Origin: Allobosea sp. Leaf344
GTDB taxonomy: Bacteria; Pseudomonadota; Alphaproteobacteria; Rhizobiales; Beijerinckiaceae
Assembly (NCBI RefSeq): GCF_001426225.1
Contig: NZ_LMRT01000009.1
Span: 433,594-497,593 of the forward strand
Direction of reading: 5' to 3'
Length of the DNA stretch: 64,000 bases
Shown here in pieces: positions 43,306 through 52,746 of the stretch. The number at the start of each line of letters is the position of its first letter. The first letter of the stretch is position 1. The notes below the pieces were generated by a model. The model ran no database searches. It had not been told where the DNA came from and saw only the letters and a list, made by a program, of their open reading frames with translations. The translations under genes and the position numbers were made by a program.

Positions 43306-46002
43306 ATGAGCATCCGGAATTTCGACGCCTTCTTCCGGCCGCGCTCGATCGCGCTGATCGGGGCCAGCAACCGCGCCGGCTCGATCGGCGACGTGCTGGC
43401 GGCGAATCTGCTGGGGGCCGGCTTCGCCGGGCCGGTGATGTGCGTGAACCCGCGCGAAACCGCGATCCGCTCGACGCTCAGCTACAGATCGGTCGCGGAA
43501 CTGCCGGTCGCGCCCGATCTCGCGGTCATCGCCACGCCGGCCCAGGGTGTGCCGGCCATCGTCGCGGAACTGGGCGCGCGCGGCTGCCGCGCCGCCGTGG
43601 TGATCAGCGCCGGCTTCGAAGGGCGCGACGGCAGCGATCTGCAGCAGAGGCTGCTCGATGCGACGCGTCCGCATCTGATGCGGATCATCGGCCCGAATTG
43701 CCTCGGGCTGATCTCCACGCCGCGCGCGATCAACGGCAGCTTCGCGCATCTGACCCCGAAACAGGGCCATATCGCGCTGGTCAGCCAGTCCGGCGCGATC
43801 ATCGCCGCCATGCTGGGCTGGGCCCATGAACGCGATATCGGCTTCTCCCATGTCGTCTCGCTGGGCGACATGGCCGATGTCGATTTCGGCGACATGCTCG
43901 ATTATCTCTGCACCGATCCGACGACCCGGGCGATCCTGCTCTATGTCGAGACGATCACCCATGCGCGAAAATTCATGTCGGCGGCGCGCGCCGCCGCGCG
44001 CACCAAGCCCGTGCTCGTCGTCAAGGCCGGCCGCAGCGCCGCCGGCGCCAAGGCGGCGATGTCGCATACCGGCGCGCTGACCGGCGCCGATGCCGTCTAT
44101 GACGCCGCCTTCCGCCGCGCCGGCCTGCTGCGGGTGCGCGAACTGGACGAGCTCTTCGCCGCTTCGGCGATCCTCGCCACCGGCATGCGGGTCCATGGCG
44201 ACCGGCTGACCATCATCACCAATGGCGGCGGGGCCGGCGTGCTCGCCGTCGACGCCTTGGCCGATCGCCGGCTCGCAGCCGCCACGCTGAGCCCGGACTC
44301 GCTCGCCGCCCTGAGTCGGGTGCTGCCCGAAGCCTGGTCGCATGGCAATCCGGTCGATATTCTCGGCGATGCGAAGGCCGACCGCTACGCCGCGGCGCTG
44401 GAGATCGTGATGGCCGACCCGGCCAGCGACGCGGTGCTGGTACTCAATTGCCCGACCGCGCTCGCCGCGGGCGAGGAAGCGGCCGAGGCCGTCGCCGCGG
44501 CGGTCGACGGCAATCGCGCGGTCCCCGTCCTGACCAATTGGCTCGGCGGCGACGCCACCCTGGCGTCGCGCGCGATCCTGGGCCAACACCGCATCCCGAA
44601 TTTCGAAAGCCCGGAACAGGCGGTGCGCGCCTTCGGCCATCTCGCGGAATTCCGGCGCAACCAGACTTTGCTGCTCGAGACACCCTCGGCCGGCGTCGCC
44701 ATCCCCAAAGCCATGGTGGACGAGGCCAAGGCGATGATCGAGACGGTGCGCGGCGATGCCCGCACCATCCTCACCGAGCCCGAATCCAAGCGGCTGCTCG
44801 CCTTGTTCGGCATTCCCACCGTCGCGACCCGCATCGCCGCGGATCCGGCCGAGGCGGGCCGCTTCGCCGAGGAGATCGGCGGCTCCGTCGCGGTGAAGAT
44901 CCATTCCCCGGACATCACCCACAAATCCGATGTCGGCGGCGTGGCGCTACGGCTGACCTCCGGCGCCGCTGCGCGGGCGGCGGCGGAGGAGATGCTGGCG
45001 CGGATCGCCAAGCTCCGCCCGGATGCGCGCGATTTGCGCTTCACCGTCCAGCAGATGGTGTCGCGCCCGCAGGCGCATGAGCTGATCCTCGGCCTCGCCC
45101 GCGATCCCACCTTCGGGCCGATCATCCTGTTCGGCGAGGGCGGTACGGCGACGGAGGTGATCGCCGATCGCAGCATCGGTCTGCCGCCGCTGAATTCGGT
45201 GCTGGCGCAGGACATGATCGAGGGCACGAGGATCGCCAAGCGGCTCGCCGGCTATCGCCATGTCCCGCCCGCGCCGATGGGGCAGATCGTGGAGGTGCTG
45301 CTGCGCCTCTCCGAAATCGCCGTCCATCTGCCCGACATCGTCGAGCTCGACATCAACCCGCTGCTCGCCGATGCGCAGGGGCTGATCGCGCTCGACGCCC
45401 GCGTGGTGATCTCGGAAACCAAGGCGCTGGCGCCGCTCTACGCGATCACCCCCTATCCCGCCGAGCTGGAGCAGGAATTCCGCCTCAGCGACGGGCAGGA
45501 GCTGATGTTCCGGCCGATCAGGCCCGAGGACGAGGTGCCGATCAGCGAGATGGTCAGGCTCTGCACGCCCGAGGATCTGCGCATGCGCTTTCTCGGCCCG
45601 GTCAAGCATTTCCAGCACGACATGGCGGCGCGACTCTCGCAGATCGACTATGACCGCGAGATGGCCTTCGTCGCGGTGGAAGCCGGCACCGCCTATGGCG
45701 CCGGGCCGATCTACGGGGTGGTTCGCATCGCCGGCGATCCGGAGAGGTCGACGGCGGAATTCGCCATCATCGTCCGCTCCGACATGAAGGGACGCGGACT
45801 GGGCTATCGGCTGCTCGCCGAGATGATCGCCCATGCCAGGCGGGCCGGCTATGCCGAGATCCATGGCGACGTCTTCAGCGAGAACACCGCCATGCTCGGG
45901 CTGGCCGAAGAGCTGGGCTTCGTGCTGCAGCCGCGCGAGCCGGGCGAGGATACGCGCCGCGTCCGCCTCGTCCTGCGGCCCGGGCAGCCCGCGACCTCCT
46001 GA
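43306..46002 (+). CDS. Acyl-CoA ligase (ADP-forming)-like / GNAT acetyltransferase (Pat/PatZ type)
   Basis: An 898-residue protein with the full Pat/PatZ architecture. A CoA-binding domain comes first (RPRSIALIGASNRAGSIGDV), then a succinyl-CoA-ligase-like domain (LVSQSGAIIAAML; AAMSHTGALTGADAVYD). An ATP-grasp domain spans about 480-700 (VKIHSPDITHKSDVGGVALRL), and a GNAT domain about 735-890 (IIVRSDMKGRGLGYRLLAEMI). In this family the ligase part senses acetyl-CoA or nucleotide and the GNAT part acetylates lysines, notably of acetyl-CoA synthetase. The SHTGALTG histidine is present, so residual acyl-CoA ligase activity cannot be excluded. ATG 43306 fits the first strand. Confidence 0.88.
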   Translation: MSIRNFDAFFRPRSIALIGASNRAGSIGDVLAANLLGAGFAGPVMCVNPRETAIRSTLSYRSVAELPVAPDLAVIATPAQGVPAIVAELGARGCRAAVVISAGFEGRDGSDLQQRLLDATRPHLMRIIGPNCLGLISTPRAINGSFAHLTPKQGHIALVSQSGAIIAAMLGWAHERDIGFSHVVSLGDMADVDFGDMLDYLCTDPTTRAILLYVETITHARKFMSAARAAARTKPVLVVKAGRSAAGAKAAMSHTGALTGADAVYDAAFRRAGLLRVRELDELFAASAILATGMRVHGDRLTIITNGGGAGVLAVDALADRRLAAATLSPDSLAALSRVLPEAWSHGNPVDILGDAKADRYAAALEIVMADPASDAVLVLNCPTALAAGEEAAEAVAAAVDGNRAVPVLTNWLGGDATLASRAILGQHRIPNFESPEQAVRAFGHLAEFRRNQTLLLETPSAGVAIPKAMVDEAKAMIETVRGDARTILTEPESKRLLALFGIPTVATRIAADPAEAGRFAEEIGGSVAVKIHSPDITHKSDVGGVALRLTSGAAARAAAEEMLARIAKLRPDARDLRFTVQQMVSRPQAHELILGLARDPTFGPIILFGEGGTATEVIADRSIGLPPLNSVLAQDMIEGTRIAKRLAGYRHVPPAPMGQIVEVLLRLSEIAVHLPDIVELDINPLLADAQGLIALDARVVISETKALAPLYAITPYPAELEQEFRLSDGQELMFRPIRPEDEVPISEMVRLCTPEDLRMRFLGPVKHFQHDMAARLSQIDYDREMAFVAVEAGTAYGAGPIYGVVRIAGDPERSTAEFAIIVRSDMKGRGLGYRLLAEMIAHARRAGYAEIHGDVFSENTAMLGLAEELGFVLQPREPGEDTRRVRLVLRPGQPATS

Positions 46003-46106
46003 TCCGCGGCGCCTTCATCCAACCTTCGCAGATATGGCGTTGCATCTGCGTGCTGTTAGTGTGCAGTGCAGCGAAGGACGGCCCTCTCGCCGTCAGGAGA
46101 TGAAGC

Positions 46107-46982
46107 ATGACCGATATCCGCCCGCGCCGCAGCGTCCTCTATATGCCCGGCTCCAACGCCCGCGCCCTCGAAAAGGCCCGTGAGATCCCCGCCGACGCGC
46201 TGATCCTCGATCTCGAGGATGCCGTGGCGCCGGAGGCGAAGGCGAACGCCCGAGACCAGGTCTGCGCCGCGGTCAAGACCGGCGGCTATGGCCGGCGCGA
46301 GCTGGTGATCCGCACCAATGGCGTCGACACCCCCTGGTTCGAGGCCGATCTGGCCGCGGCCGCCGAGGCTCGGCCCGATGCGATCCTGATCCCGAAAGTC
46401 CAGAATCCCGAGACGCTGAAGCGCATCGGGCAGAAGCTCGACGGGCTCTGGGCGGATCCGAAGACCCGCATCTGGGCGATGATCGAGACGCCGCTGGCGA
46501 TCCTGCACTGCGAAGCCATCGCCGCGGCCGCGCATGACCCGCAGACCCGGTTGGCCTGTTTCGTCATGGGCACCAATGATCTCGCTAAGGAGACGCGGGC
46601 GCGGTTCCTGCCCGGCCGTGCCCCGATGCTGCCCTGGCTGACCATGGCGATCCTGGCCGCGCGCGCCCATGGGCTCGACATCGTCGACGGGGTCTACAAC
46701 GACATCCGCGACGAGGAGGGCTACGCCGCCGAATGCGCGCAGGGGCGCGATCTCGGTTTCGACGGCAAGAGCCTGATCCATCCGAGCCAGGTCGACGGCG
46801 CCAACGCCGTCTTCGCGCCCGACGAGGCGGAGCTTTCCAGGGCGCAGGCGATCATCGCGGCGTTCTCCCGCCCGGAGAACGCCGATAAGGGCGCGATCCA
46901 GCTCGACGGCCGCATGGTCGAGCGGCTGCATGCCGATATGGCGGCGCGCATCGTCGCCTTGGCGCAGGCGATCGCCGCCTGA
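46107..46982 (+). CDS. HpcH/HpaI aldolase / citrate lyase beta-like protein (malyl-CoA lyase group)
   Basis: A 291-residue CitE-like TIM-barrel enzyme. It begins RPRRSVLYMPGSNARALEKA, and metal/substrate residues lie in LILDLEDAVAPEAK, WAMIETPLAI and FVMGTNDLAKE. KSLIHPSQV is the CoA-ester-binding signature. Likely activities are cleavage of malyl-CoA, beta-methylmalyl-CoA or citramalyl-CoA. AGGAG precedes the ATG by 9 bases. It follows the Pat-type gene after 104 bases. A lyase of this type would act next to the mesaconyl-CoA-hydratase-like enzyme at 7113 in the ethylmalonyl-CoA route, which is inference. Confidence 0.85.
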   Translation: MTDIRPRRSVLYMPGSNARALEKAREIPADALILDLEDAVAPEAKANARDQVCAAVKTGGYGRRELVIRTNGVDTPWFEADLAAAAEARPDAILIPKVQNPETLKRIGQKLDGLWADPKTRIWAMIETPLAILHCEAIAAAAHDPQTRLACFVMGTNDLAKETRARFLPGRAPMLPWLTMAILAARAHGLDIVDGVYNDIRDEEGYAAECAQGRDLGFDGKSLIHPSQVDGANAVFAPDEAELSRAQAIIAAFSRPENADKGAIQLDGRMVERLHADMAARIVALAQAIAA

Positions 46983-47016
46983 GCCGGCCTCGCCCGGGCC
47001 GTGGACGCGCCCGGGC

Positions 47017-47550
47017 TCAGCCCGCGGCCTTGGCCCGGTCCATCGCCTCGAGAATGAGCTGCTTGGCCCGGGCGGCATCGCCCCAGCCGGTCAGCTTCAC
47101 CCATTTCCCGGGTTCCAGATCCTTGTAATGCTCGAAGAAGTGCTGGATCTGGTCGAGGGTGATCTTGGGCAGATCGGTATAATTATGCACGTTCTCGTAG
47201 CGCTTGGTCAGCTTCGGAACCGGCACGGCGATGATCTTCTCGTCGCCGCCGGCCTCGTCCTGCATCATCATCACGCCGATCGGGCGCACGGCGATATAGG
47301 AGCCGGGAATCAGCGGCCGCGTATTGGCGACAAGCACGTCGCAGGGGTCGCCATCCTCGGAGAGCGTATGCGGGATGAAGCCGTAATTTCCGGGATAGCG
47401 CATCGGCGTATAGAGGAAGCGATCGACGAACAGCGTCCCGGCCGCCTTGTCCATCTCGTACTTGATCGGCTCGCCGCCAATCGCCACTTCGATCACGACA
47501 TTGACTTCGTCCGGCGGATTCTTGCCGATTGAGATGGCGTCCAGGCGCAT
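47017..47550 (-). CDS. ppa: Inorganic pyrophosphatase
   Basis: A 177-residue family I soluble pyrophosphatase. It has the signature DGDPCDVLV, plus [19 protein letters not shown], and [14 protein letters not shown], which complete the Mg-PPi site. The C-terminal [19 protein letters not shown] is typical. The enzyme drives PPi-releasing reactions such as those of NadC and tRNA synthetases. It converges with the CitE-like gene, separated by 34 bases. Confidence 0.96.
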   Translation of the reverse strand: MRLDAISIGKNPPDEVNVVIEVAIGGEPIKYEMDKAAGTLFVDRFLYTPMRYPGNYGFIPHTLSEDGDPCDVLVANTRPLIPGSYIAVRPIGVMMMQDEAGGDEKIIAVPVPKLTKRYENVHNYTDLPKITLDQIQHFFEHYKDLEPGKWVKLTGWGDAARAKQLILEAMDRAKAAG

Positions 47551-47730
47551 GAGGTGTCGATCCGTGGGTGTTGCAGGGCTGGTGATCCGGGCGTCTTATG
47601 CGTGGTTCCCGGGACGACGACAATCCCAACCTTCGCGCAAGGCGGGCCGCGGCGGTTTGCGCGGCGGGCCTCGCGCTGCTATCGGCTGTCGCATGATCCC
47701 AGACCTGATCCGCATGGCCGGGCCTCAGCC

Positions 47731-48453
47731 ATGCTGAACCGCCTGCGCCCTGACGAAGAGCGCTATGCCAGGCGCATGGCCCGCATCGCGCGCTGGGACC
47801 GGCCGCTGGCCGGCAGCGCCGACCGCCTGCGGGCCTGGGCCAACATGCTGCTGGTCGATCACGGCATCTTCCGCATGGCCTATCTCAACGCGCATCAGGT
47901 GACGCCGCGGCTCTGGCGGGCGGCGCAGCCGGCCCCGACGCAGATCGCGCATTTCGCCCGGAAGGGCGTGAAGGCCATCGTCAATCTGCGGGGTGGGCGC
48001 GAGCACGGCTCCTGGCCGCTGCAGCGCGAGGCCTGCGAGCGGCATGGCGTCACGCTGATCGATTACGTGCTGCGCTCGCGCGGCGCCCCGGACCGCGAGA
48101 CGATCCTCGGCTCGAAGGCGTTTTTCGAGAGCCTGCCGGAGCCGGCGCTGGTGCATTGCAAATCCGGAGCCGACCGCGCCGGCTTCTTCGCCGCGCTCTA
48201 TCTGCTCGTCCATGAGAACCGCTCGCTCGACGAGGCGATGGGCCAGCTCTCGCTGCGCTACGGCCATTTCCGCTTCGCCAAGACCGGGATCCTCGACGCC
48301 TTCTTCGAGACCTATCGCCGCGAGGGCGCGGCCCAGGGCATCGGCTTCCTCGATTGGGTCGAGCGCATCTACGATCCGGAGAAGCTCGAGCGCGAGTTCA
48401 AGCCGGGGCTGATCTCCTCGCTGATCGCCGACCGCCTCATCCGCCGCGAATGA
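47731..48453 (+). CDS. Tyrosine/dual-specificity phosphatase-like protein
   Basis: A 240-residue cytoplasmic protein with the HCx5R phosphatase loop VHCKSGADRAGF. Upstream are VTPRLWRAAQPAPTQIAHFARKGVKAIVNLRG, the typical DSP-type start, and a general-acid candidate in the RSRGAPDRET loop. ATG 47731 is used because the longer open frame (from 47554) covers the region between ppa and this gene. Substrate could be phosphotyrosine or a phospholipid. The last 17 bases overlap the convergent flippase gene. Confidence 0.85.
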   Translation: MLNRLRPDEERYARRMARIARWDRPLAGSADRLRAWANMLLVDHGIFRMAYLNAHQVTPRLWRAAQPAPTQIAHFARKGVKAIVNLRGGREHGSWPLQREACERHGVTLIDYVLRSRGAPDRETILGSKAFFESLPEPALVHCKSGADRAGFFAALYLLVHENRSLDEAMGQLSLRYGHFRFAKTGILDAFFETYRREGAAQGIGFLDWVERIYDPEKLEREFKPGLISSLIADRLIRRE

Positions 48454-49897
48454 GGCTTCCGCCCGGCTGATGCGCCTCATCCGCCGCCAGCCGCGTCCAT
48501 GCGAAGCAGGCATGGGCGAGCAGCCGGCCGAGCGAGACGGCGCAGAGGCCGATCAGGAGCAGATAGGAAAAGCTGCCGATGCCGGCGATCAGCGCGGCCG
48601 CGACCACGAGCGCGATCGCATTGGTCGCGACCGGGCTCTGCGGCCGGCGCGACAGGCTCGCCATCTCGTGGAGCGGCAGCACCAGCGCGATCCCGGTATA
48701 GAACACCGCCATCAGCGCGATCACCGAGCCCGCGCCGTTCCACTCCGTCCCGTCCAGCAGCGGGTCGGCCAGCCAGGCCATCGCGCCGATGCCCGCGAAC
48801 AGCGCGCAGCCGCTGACCAGCAGCGCCAGGGTGATCAGCCGCACCCGCATCTGCCGTTGCGCCCTGGGAGCATGGCGCAGATGCGACATCACCAGCGGCA
48901 CCGAGACCGCGTTGAACATCTGGGTCGGCACGTCGAGCAGGCGCATCGCCAGCGCGACATGCGCCACCAGCAGCGGATTGCCGAGCAGCGGCAGCGCCAG
49001 CAGCGGTGTCACCGTGAAACCGAAGGAGAGCAGCGCCGACGGCAGCAGCAGCCCGGGCGCCAGCCGCCAGCGCCCCGCCGAGCGCGCCAGCTCCGGCAGC
49101 GACCAGGAAGCGGCCGCTACGAAACGCCGCAGCGAGGCCCGCCGGCGCCAGATCAGATAGGCGGCGGCGACGACATGGCCGATCGCATCGGCGGAGACCA
49201 GAGCGAGCGCGCCGGGCTCGAGCAGCCAGATCAGCAGCAGCATCATCGCCGGCTGGACCAGCGCCTGCAGGATATTGGCGTTGCCGAGTGCCGCGAAATC
49301 CCCCTCCGCCGTCGCTTCGGCCGAAACGAGCCGCATCACCGTCCGCCCCGCCAGCGACAGCAGGAACAGCACGGCATGGCTGGCGAGGATCCAGCCGGCG
49401 GATTCGGCGGCCAGCAGCAGGAGCGCCGCGCTGCCGAGGAAACCCGTCCCGACCACGATGGAGAGCCGCACCGCGCGCCCGAGCCGGACGCCGTCGCTGG
49501 TCTGGAAGAACACCGCCTCGAACCGCAGCAGCGCAGCGATCGAGATGAAATTGGCGAGCGTCGCATAGACCGCGAAATCGGCGAAAGCCTGCGCCGGACA
49601 CAGCGCCACCGCCACGATCAGCCCCCAGATCGACAGGAAGCGCGCCTGCACGAAGCGCAGCGCCAGCATCAGCCCGGCCGCCAGCCCCGCCTTGGCCCCG
49701 GGCGTGCAGCCCTGGTCCAGCGGTTCGGCCGGCGCGGCCGCGGCCGGGGCCGCGCGCGGCAGGCCCAGCCGGTCGATGAAGACGTGAGCTGTCAAGTCGA
49801 CATCCGCTTCCGGGAGGTCACGAAGGCTCTCGACACGCCAGTCCCGGCTGTCGCCACGAGAGTAAACAGACGAAATCGGACCGTTCGAGCCGGTCAC
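48437..49897 (-). CDS. Polysaccharide flippase-like multi-spanning membrane protein
   Basis: A 486-residue inner-membrane protein with about 12 hydrophobic segments after a polar N-terminal tail of about 65 residues. The pattern of a first helix pair, FADFAVYATLANFISIAALLRFEAVFFQTSD, and later RLLDVPTQMFNAVSVPLVMSHLRHAPRA is typical of Wzx/MATE-like polysaccharide exporters. No glycosyltransferase genes lie beside it, so its lipid-linked substrate is unknown. The unusual polar N-terminal part might be overlong, but no better in-frame ATG exists before the first helix. Confidence 0.75.
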   Translation of the reverse strand: MTGSNGPISSVYSRGDSRDWRVESLRDLPEADVDLTAHVFIDRLGLPRAAPAAAAPAEPLDQGCTPGAKAGLAAGLMLALRFVQARFLSIWGLIVAVALCPAQAFADFAVYATLANFISIAALLRFEAVFFQTSDGVRLGRAVRLSIVVGTGFLGSAALLLLAAESAGWILASHAVLFLLSLAGRTVMRLVSAEATAEGDFAALGNANILQALVQPAMMLLLIWLLEPGALALVSADAIGHVVAAAYLIWRRRASLRRFVAAASWSLPELARSAGRWRLAPGLLLPSALLSFGFTVTPLLALPLLGNPLLVAHVALAMRLLDVPTQMFNAVSVPLVMSHLRHAPRAQRQMRVRLITLALLVSGCALFAGIGAMAWLADPLLDGTEWNGAGSVIALMAVFYTGIALVLPLHEMASLSRRPQSPVATNAIALVVAAALIAGIGSFSYLLLIGLCAVSLGRLLAHACFAWTRLAADEAHQPGGSLIRGG

Positions 49898-50331
49898 GAC
49901 ACAATGGCCTGACAGGGCAAGAGTGCGCTCGCATGGTTAATGAAGGCTTAGCGAGCGCAACAGCGAAACCGGCGCCGCATCGCGCGCCCAATCTCCATGA
50001 TCCTGTGTCCGAAAAACGGCGAGAACTGCTCCAATTTAAAACTGGTGGCAGCCTCCCGCCTCTCTCTCTCGCCCCAAAACTAACCTAGCGTAAGCTTTTG
50101 CGCTTGAATACCCCCCTCGGCGGATTCTCCGAGAGACCTCGTGCCGCCGGAAAAGCCGCGCCGGATGAGCGTGCCGAACCGAGGCTCGTGGACGCGCCAT
50201 CGCCGGCTCGGCCGGCTGGCGGCCCCGCCCTTACCCCGGATTCATCCTGAATCCACGCTTCACCATGTCGCTCAATCGCGGATTCACCGGCCCGGCGCCA
50301 GATCGCCCTCCCACGACGCTTCGGAGGTCCC
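49898..50331. other. 434-base gap between divergent flippase-like and L,D-transpeptidase genes
   Basis: No gene is credible. It contains a perfect 9-bp inverted repeat TGCGCTCGC-N18-GCGAGCGCA (49924-49959) only 27 bases before the flippase-like start, in the 5' leader of its reverse-strand message. A lower-GC stretch around 50020-50095 may hold promoters, but no convincing -35/-10 pair was found. Confidence 0.4.
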
Positions 50332-50856
50332 ATGCCGACACGCCGCTCTGTGCCGCCGCTCCTGGCCGGCGCCATCCTGCTCGCCGCTCAGGCGCTGCCC
50401 GCCGGCCCGGCGCTGGCGCGCGAACTGGTCGAGGCGCCGCTGCCCTACAGGCCCGGCACCATCGTCATCCGCACCGGCGAGCGCAGGCTCTATTTCGTCC
50501 AGGCTCCGGGGCTGGCGATCCGCTACAGCGTCGCCGTCGGCAAGGCCGGCAAGCAATGGCGCGGCGTCAAATATGTCGAGGAATTGCAGGTGGACCCGGC
50601 CTGGAGCCCGCCCGCCTCGGTGAAGCGCGACATGCCCTCCCTGCCGGACGTTATCCCCGGCGGCTCGCCCCGCAACCCGATGGGGGCGCGCGTCATCGGG
50701 CTCGGCCCGGGCGGCGAATACGCCATCCATGGCACCAATCGACCCGGCACGATCGGCTCCGCCGCCTCCTATGGCTGTTTCCGCATGCATAACCACGACG
50801 TCGTCGATCTCTATGCGCGTGTGCGGCTCGGCACGCCCGTCATCGTCATGCCCTAG
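50332..50856 (+). CDS. L,D-transpeptidase (YkuD domain)
   Basis: A 174-residue exported cell-wall enzyme. The signal peptide ends near AGPALARE. The YkuD catalytic motif is HGTNRPGTIGSAASYGCFRMHNHDVVDLY, with catalytic His and Cys intact, preceded by IVIRTGERRLYFVQAPGLAIRYSVAVGKAGKQW. L,D-transpeptidases make 3-3 crosslinks or attach proteins to peptidoglycan and are numerous in Hyphomicrobiales. It is a single-domain form. GGAGG lies 6 bases before the ATG. Confidence 0.93.
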   Translation: MPTRRSVPPLLAGAILLAAQALPAGPALARELVEAPLPYRPGTIVIRTGERRLYFVQAPGLAIRYSVAVGKAGKQWRGVKYVEELQVDPAWSPPASVKRDMPSLPDVIPGGSPRNPMGARVIGLGPGGEYAIHGTNRPGTIGSAASYGCFRMHNHDVVDLYARVRLGTPVIVMP

Positions 50857-51018
50857 AGGCAGCGGCGACACCGCCACAGAACTGAACTGATGGCCGGTAA
50901 AAAATCGGCTTTGCCGAGCGAAGGCCCCCTCGCCTCCTTCAAGAAACGGCGTTAACGTTTCTGCGTGCGATGAACGGCACACCCACGCGGAAGCGTGCAG
51001 GCAAAGAGGGGCTCGACC

Positions 51019-51336
51019 ATGGATCATCTGTCCGACATCAAGAAATTCGCCAGGAAGCCAGTCAATGACGCAGCCTTCGCCGGCATGGCCAAGGCCTACG
51101 CCCTGGTCATGGCCAAGCCGGATACGCGCTATGTCGCCTGCAGCGATGCCGGCGAACTGGAGCGGGTGCGCGAAAACTTCCTGAAGAAGAAACTCGGCCT
51201 GAAGACCGCCGATCTCGACCAGTCGATCAAGGCGATCTGCGACCATATGAAGGCCGACAGGACGAAATCCCGCCTGACATTCTATTATCTCCTGGCCGAG
51301 CATTACGGAAAGCTCGACCTTTTCGTCAAGAAATAA
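51019..51336 (+). CDS. DUF2853 family protein
   Basis: A small soluble protein of 105 residues. VACSDAGELERVRENFLKKKLGL followed by DQSIKAICDHMKADRTKSRLTFYYLLAEHY is the DUF2853 pattern (an all-helical fold of unknown function). The last motif suggests binding of a partner protein through a helical bundle. ATG 51019 is favoured because upstream residues are not conserved in character. The 162-base gap before it shows no clear promoter. Confidence 0.85.
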   Translation: MDHLSDIKKFARKPVNDAAFAGMAKAYALVMAKPDTRYVACSDAGELERVRENFLKKKLGLKTADLDQSIKAICDHMKADRTKSRLTFYYLLAEHYGKLDLFVKK

Positions 51337-51431
51337 ATCCCCAGCCATCGGCAGGACGGGCGAGGCCGGGCGGCGGCACGATCCGCCGGCACCGGGTCTC
51401 TTCGCCCGCCTCCCTTGCGGCGCGGCCGGAC

Positions 51432-51695
51432 TCAGAAGTCGCTGGCGAGGCCTTTGACCTCCCAATCATCATAGCGCGCGGGATCGAGCCCGCCGCGGCC
51501 GTTGATCTCGCGCTGGCGTGCGAGCTCCGCCGTCTTGGCATCGAGCGCCTCGCGCCGCGCCTCAGCCTCCGCCAAGGCGCGCTGGGCCGCGGGCGTGAGC
51601 GGCTTGGACACGGGCGGCTTGGACACGAGCGGCTCGGGCGCCGCGGCCTCCGGGGATGGCGTGGTGGCCGGGCTCTCGGCGTCTTCGGAAGTCAT
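51432..51695 (-). CDS. DUF1674 protein (SDHAF4-like succinate dehydrogenase assembly factor)
   Basis: A protein of about 87 residues whose last 20 (EINGRGGLDPARYDDWEVKG...) are the DUF1674 hallmark shared with mitochondrial SDHAF4/Sdh8, which protects flavinylated SdhA before complex II assembly. The N-terminal half is Pro/Ala/Glu-rich and probably disordered. ATG 51695 has AAGGGG upstream; ATGs at 51737 and 51749 are alternatives. It is divergent from htpX and far from sdhCDAB at 8.3 kb. Confidence 0.82.
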   Translation of the reverse strand: MTSEDAESPATTPSPEAAAPEPLVSKPPVSKPLTPAAQRALAEAEARREALDAKTAELARQREINGRGGLDPARYDDWEVKGLASDF

Positions 51696-51822
51696 CGCGG
51701 CCCCTTCATTCGTGAAGCTCTCTTGCGGGATCGGCATCGTCTTCACCACATAAGGCCGGAACGAGCCTGGGGGGAGGGGTGTGGAGACCCGAAGCCCGCT
51801 TCGCGCAGCACGGGGATCTTCG

Positions 51823-52743
51823 ATGAACTATGTCCGCACCTTCATGCTGATGGCCGGCCTGACCGCCCTCTTTGGTACGGTCGGCTATCTCCTCGGCGGC
51901 AGCGGCGGCATGCTGATCGCGCTCGCGGTCGCGGCCGCGACCAATCTCTACAGCTACTGGAATTCCGACAGGCTCGCTCTCGCGGCCTATGACGCCCAGG
52001 AGGTCGACGAGCGCAGCGCGCCGGAGCTCTACGGGATGGTGCGCGATCTCGCCGCGCGGGCCGGGATGCCGATGCCGCGGGTCTATCTGATCCAGGAGGA
52101 CCAGCCCAACGCCTTCGCCACCGGCCGCAATCCGCAGAACGCCGCCGTCGCGGCGACGACCGGCATCCTGCGCAGCCTGAGCTATGAGGAGCTGGCGGGG
52201 GTGATGGCGCATGAGCTCGCCCATATCAAGAACCACGACACGCTGACGATGACGGTCACCGCGACCATGGCCGGCGCGATCTCCACCCTCACCACCTTCG
52301 GCATGATGTTCGGCTCCCGCGAGAACCGGCCGGGGCTGCTCGTCCAGATCCTGATCTCGGTGCTGGCACCGCTCGCGGCGATGGTGATCCAGATGGCGAT
52401 CTCGCGCTCGCGCGAATACGAGGCGGACCGGCTCGGCGGCGAGATCGCGGGCAATCCGGCCTGGCTGGCCGATGCGCTGGCCAAGATCGCCGGCGCGGTC
52501 GAGCACATTCCCAACGAGACGGCGGAGGCGAAGCCTGCTACGGCGCATATGTTCATCATCAACCCCCTCAGCGGCCTGGGCATGGATAATCTCTTCTCGA
52601 CCCACCCCGACACCGGCAACCGCATCGCCGCGCTGATGGAGCAGGCGCGCGCCATGGGTGTCGGGCGTCAGGCCGGCGGCTTTGCCGCGCCGCCGCAGCC
52701 GGGCGGCCCCTGGGGTGGCCGCCAGCGCGGCCCCTGGGGCTGA
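51823..52743 (+). CDS. htpX: Membrane zinc metalloprotease HtpX
   Basis: A 306-residue M48B protease. Two N-terminal membrane segments precede the zinc motif HELAH (130-134). Two more follow, then the third ligand in [38 protein letters not shown] is the family signature. It degrades misfolded membrane proteins under envelope stress. The C-terminus is Gly/Pro/Arg-rich. ATG 51823 fits [15 protein letters not shown]-like starts further up are not conserved. rsmB follows after 3 bases, so the two are co-transcribed. Confidence 0.95.
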   Translation: MNYVRTFMLMAGLTALFGTVGYLLGGSGGMLIALAVAAATNLYSYWNSDRLALAAYDAQEVDERSAPELYGMVRDLAARAGMPMPRVYLIQEDQPNAFATGRNPQNAAVAATTGILRSLSYEELAGVMAHELAHIKNHDTLTMTVTATMAGAISTLTTFGMMFGSRENRPGLLVQILISVLAPLAAMVIQMAISRSREYEADRLGGEIAGNPAWLADALAKIAGAVEHIPNETAEAKPATAHMFIINPLSGLGMDNLFSTHPDTGNRIAALMEQARAMGVGRQAGGFAAPPQPGGPWGGRQRGPWG

Positions 52744-52746
52744 TAC

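Noticed and set aside
47554-47730. N-terminal extension of the phosphatase-like protein
   Set aside because: These codons lie in the ppa upstream region and give Arg/Gly-rich sequence without character; ATG 47731 begins the coherent protein.
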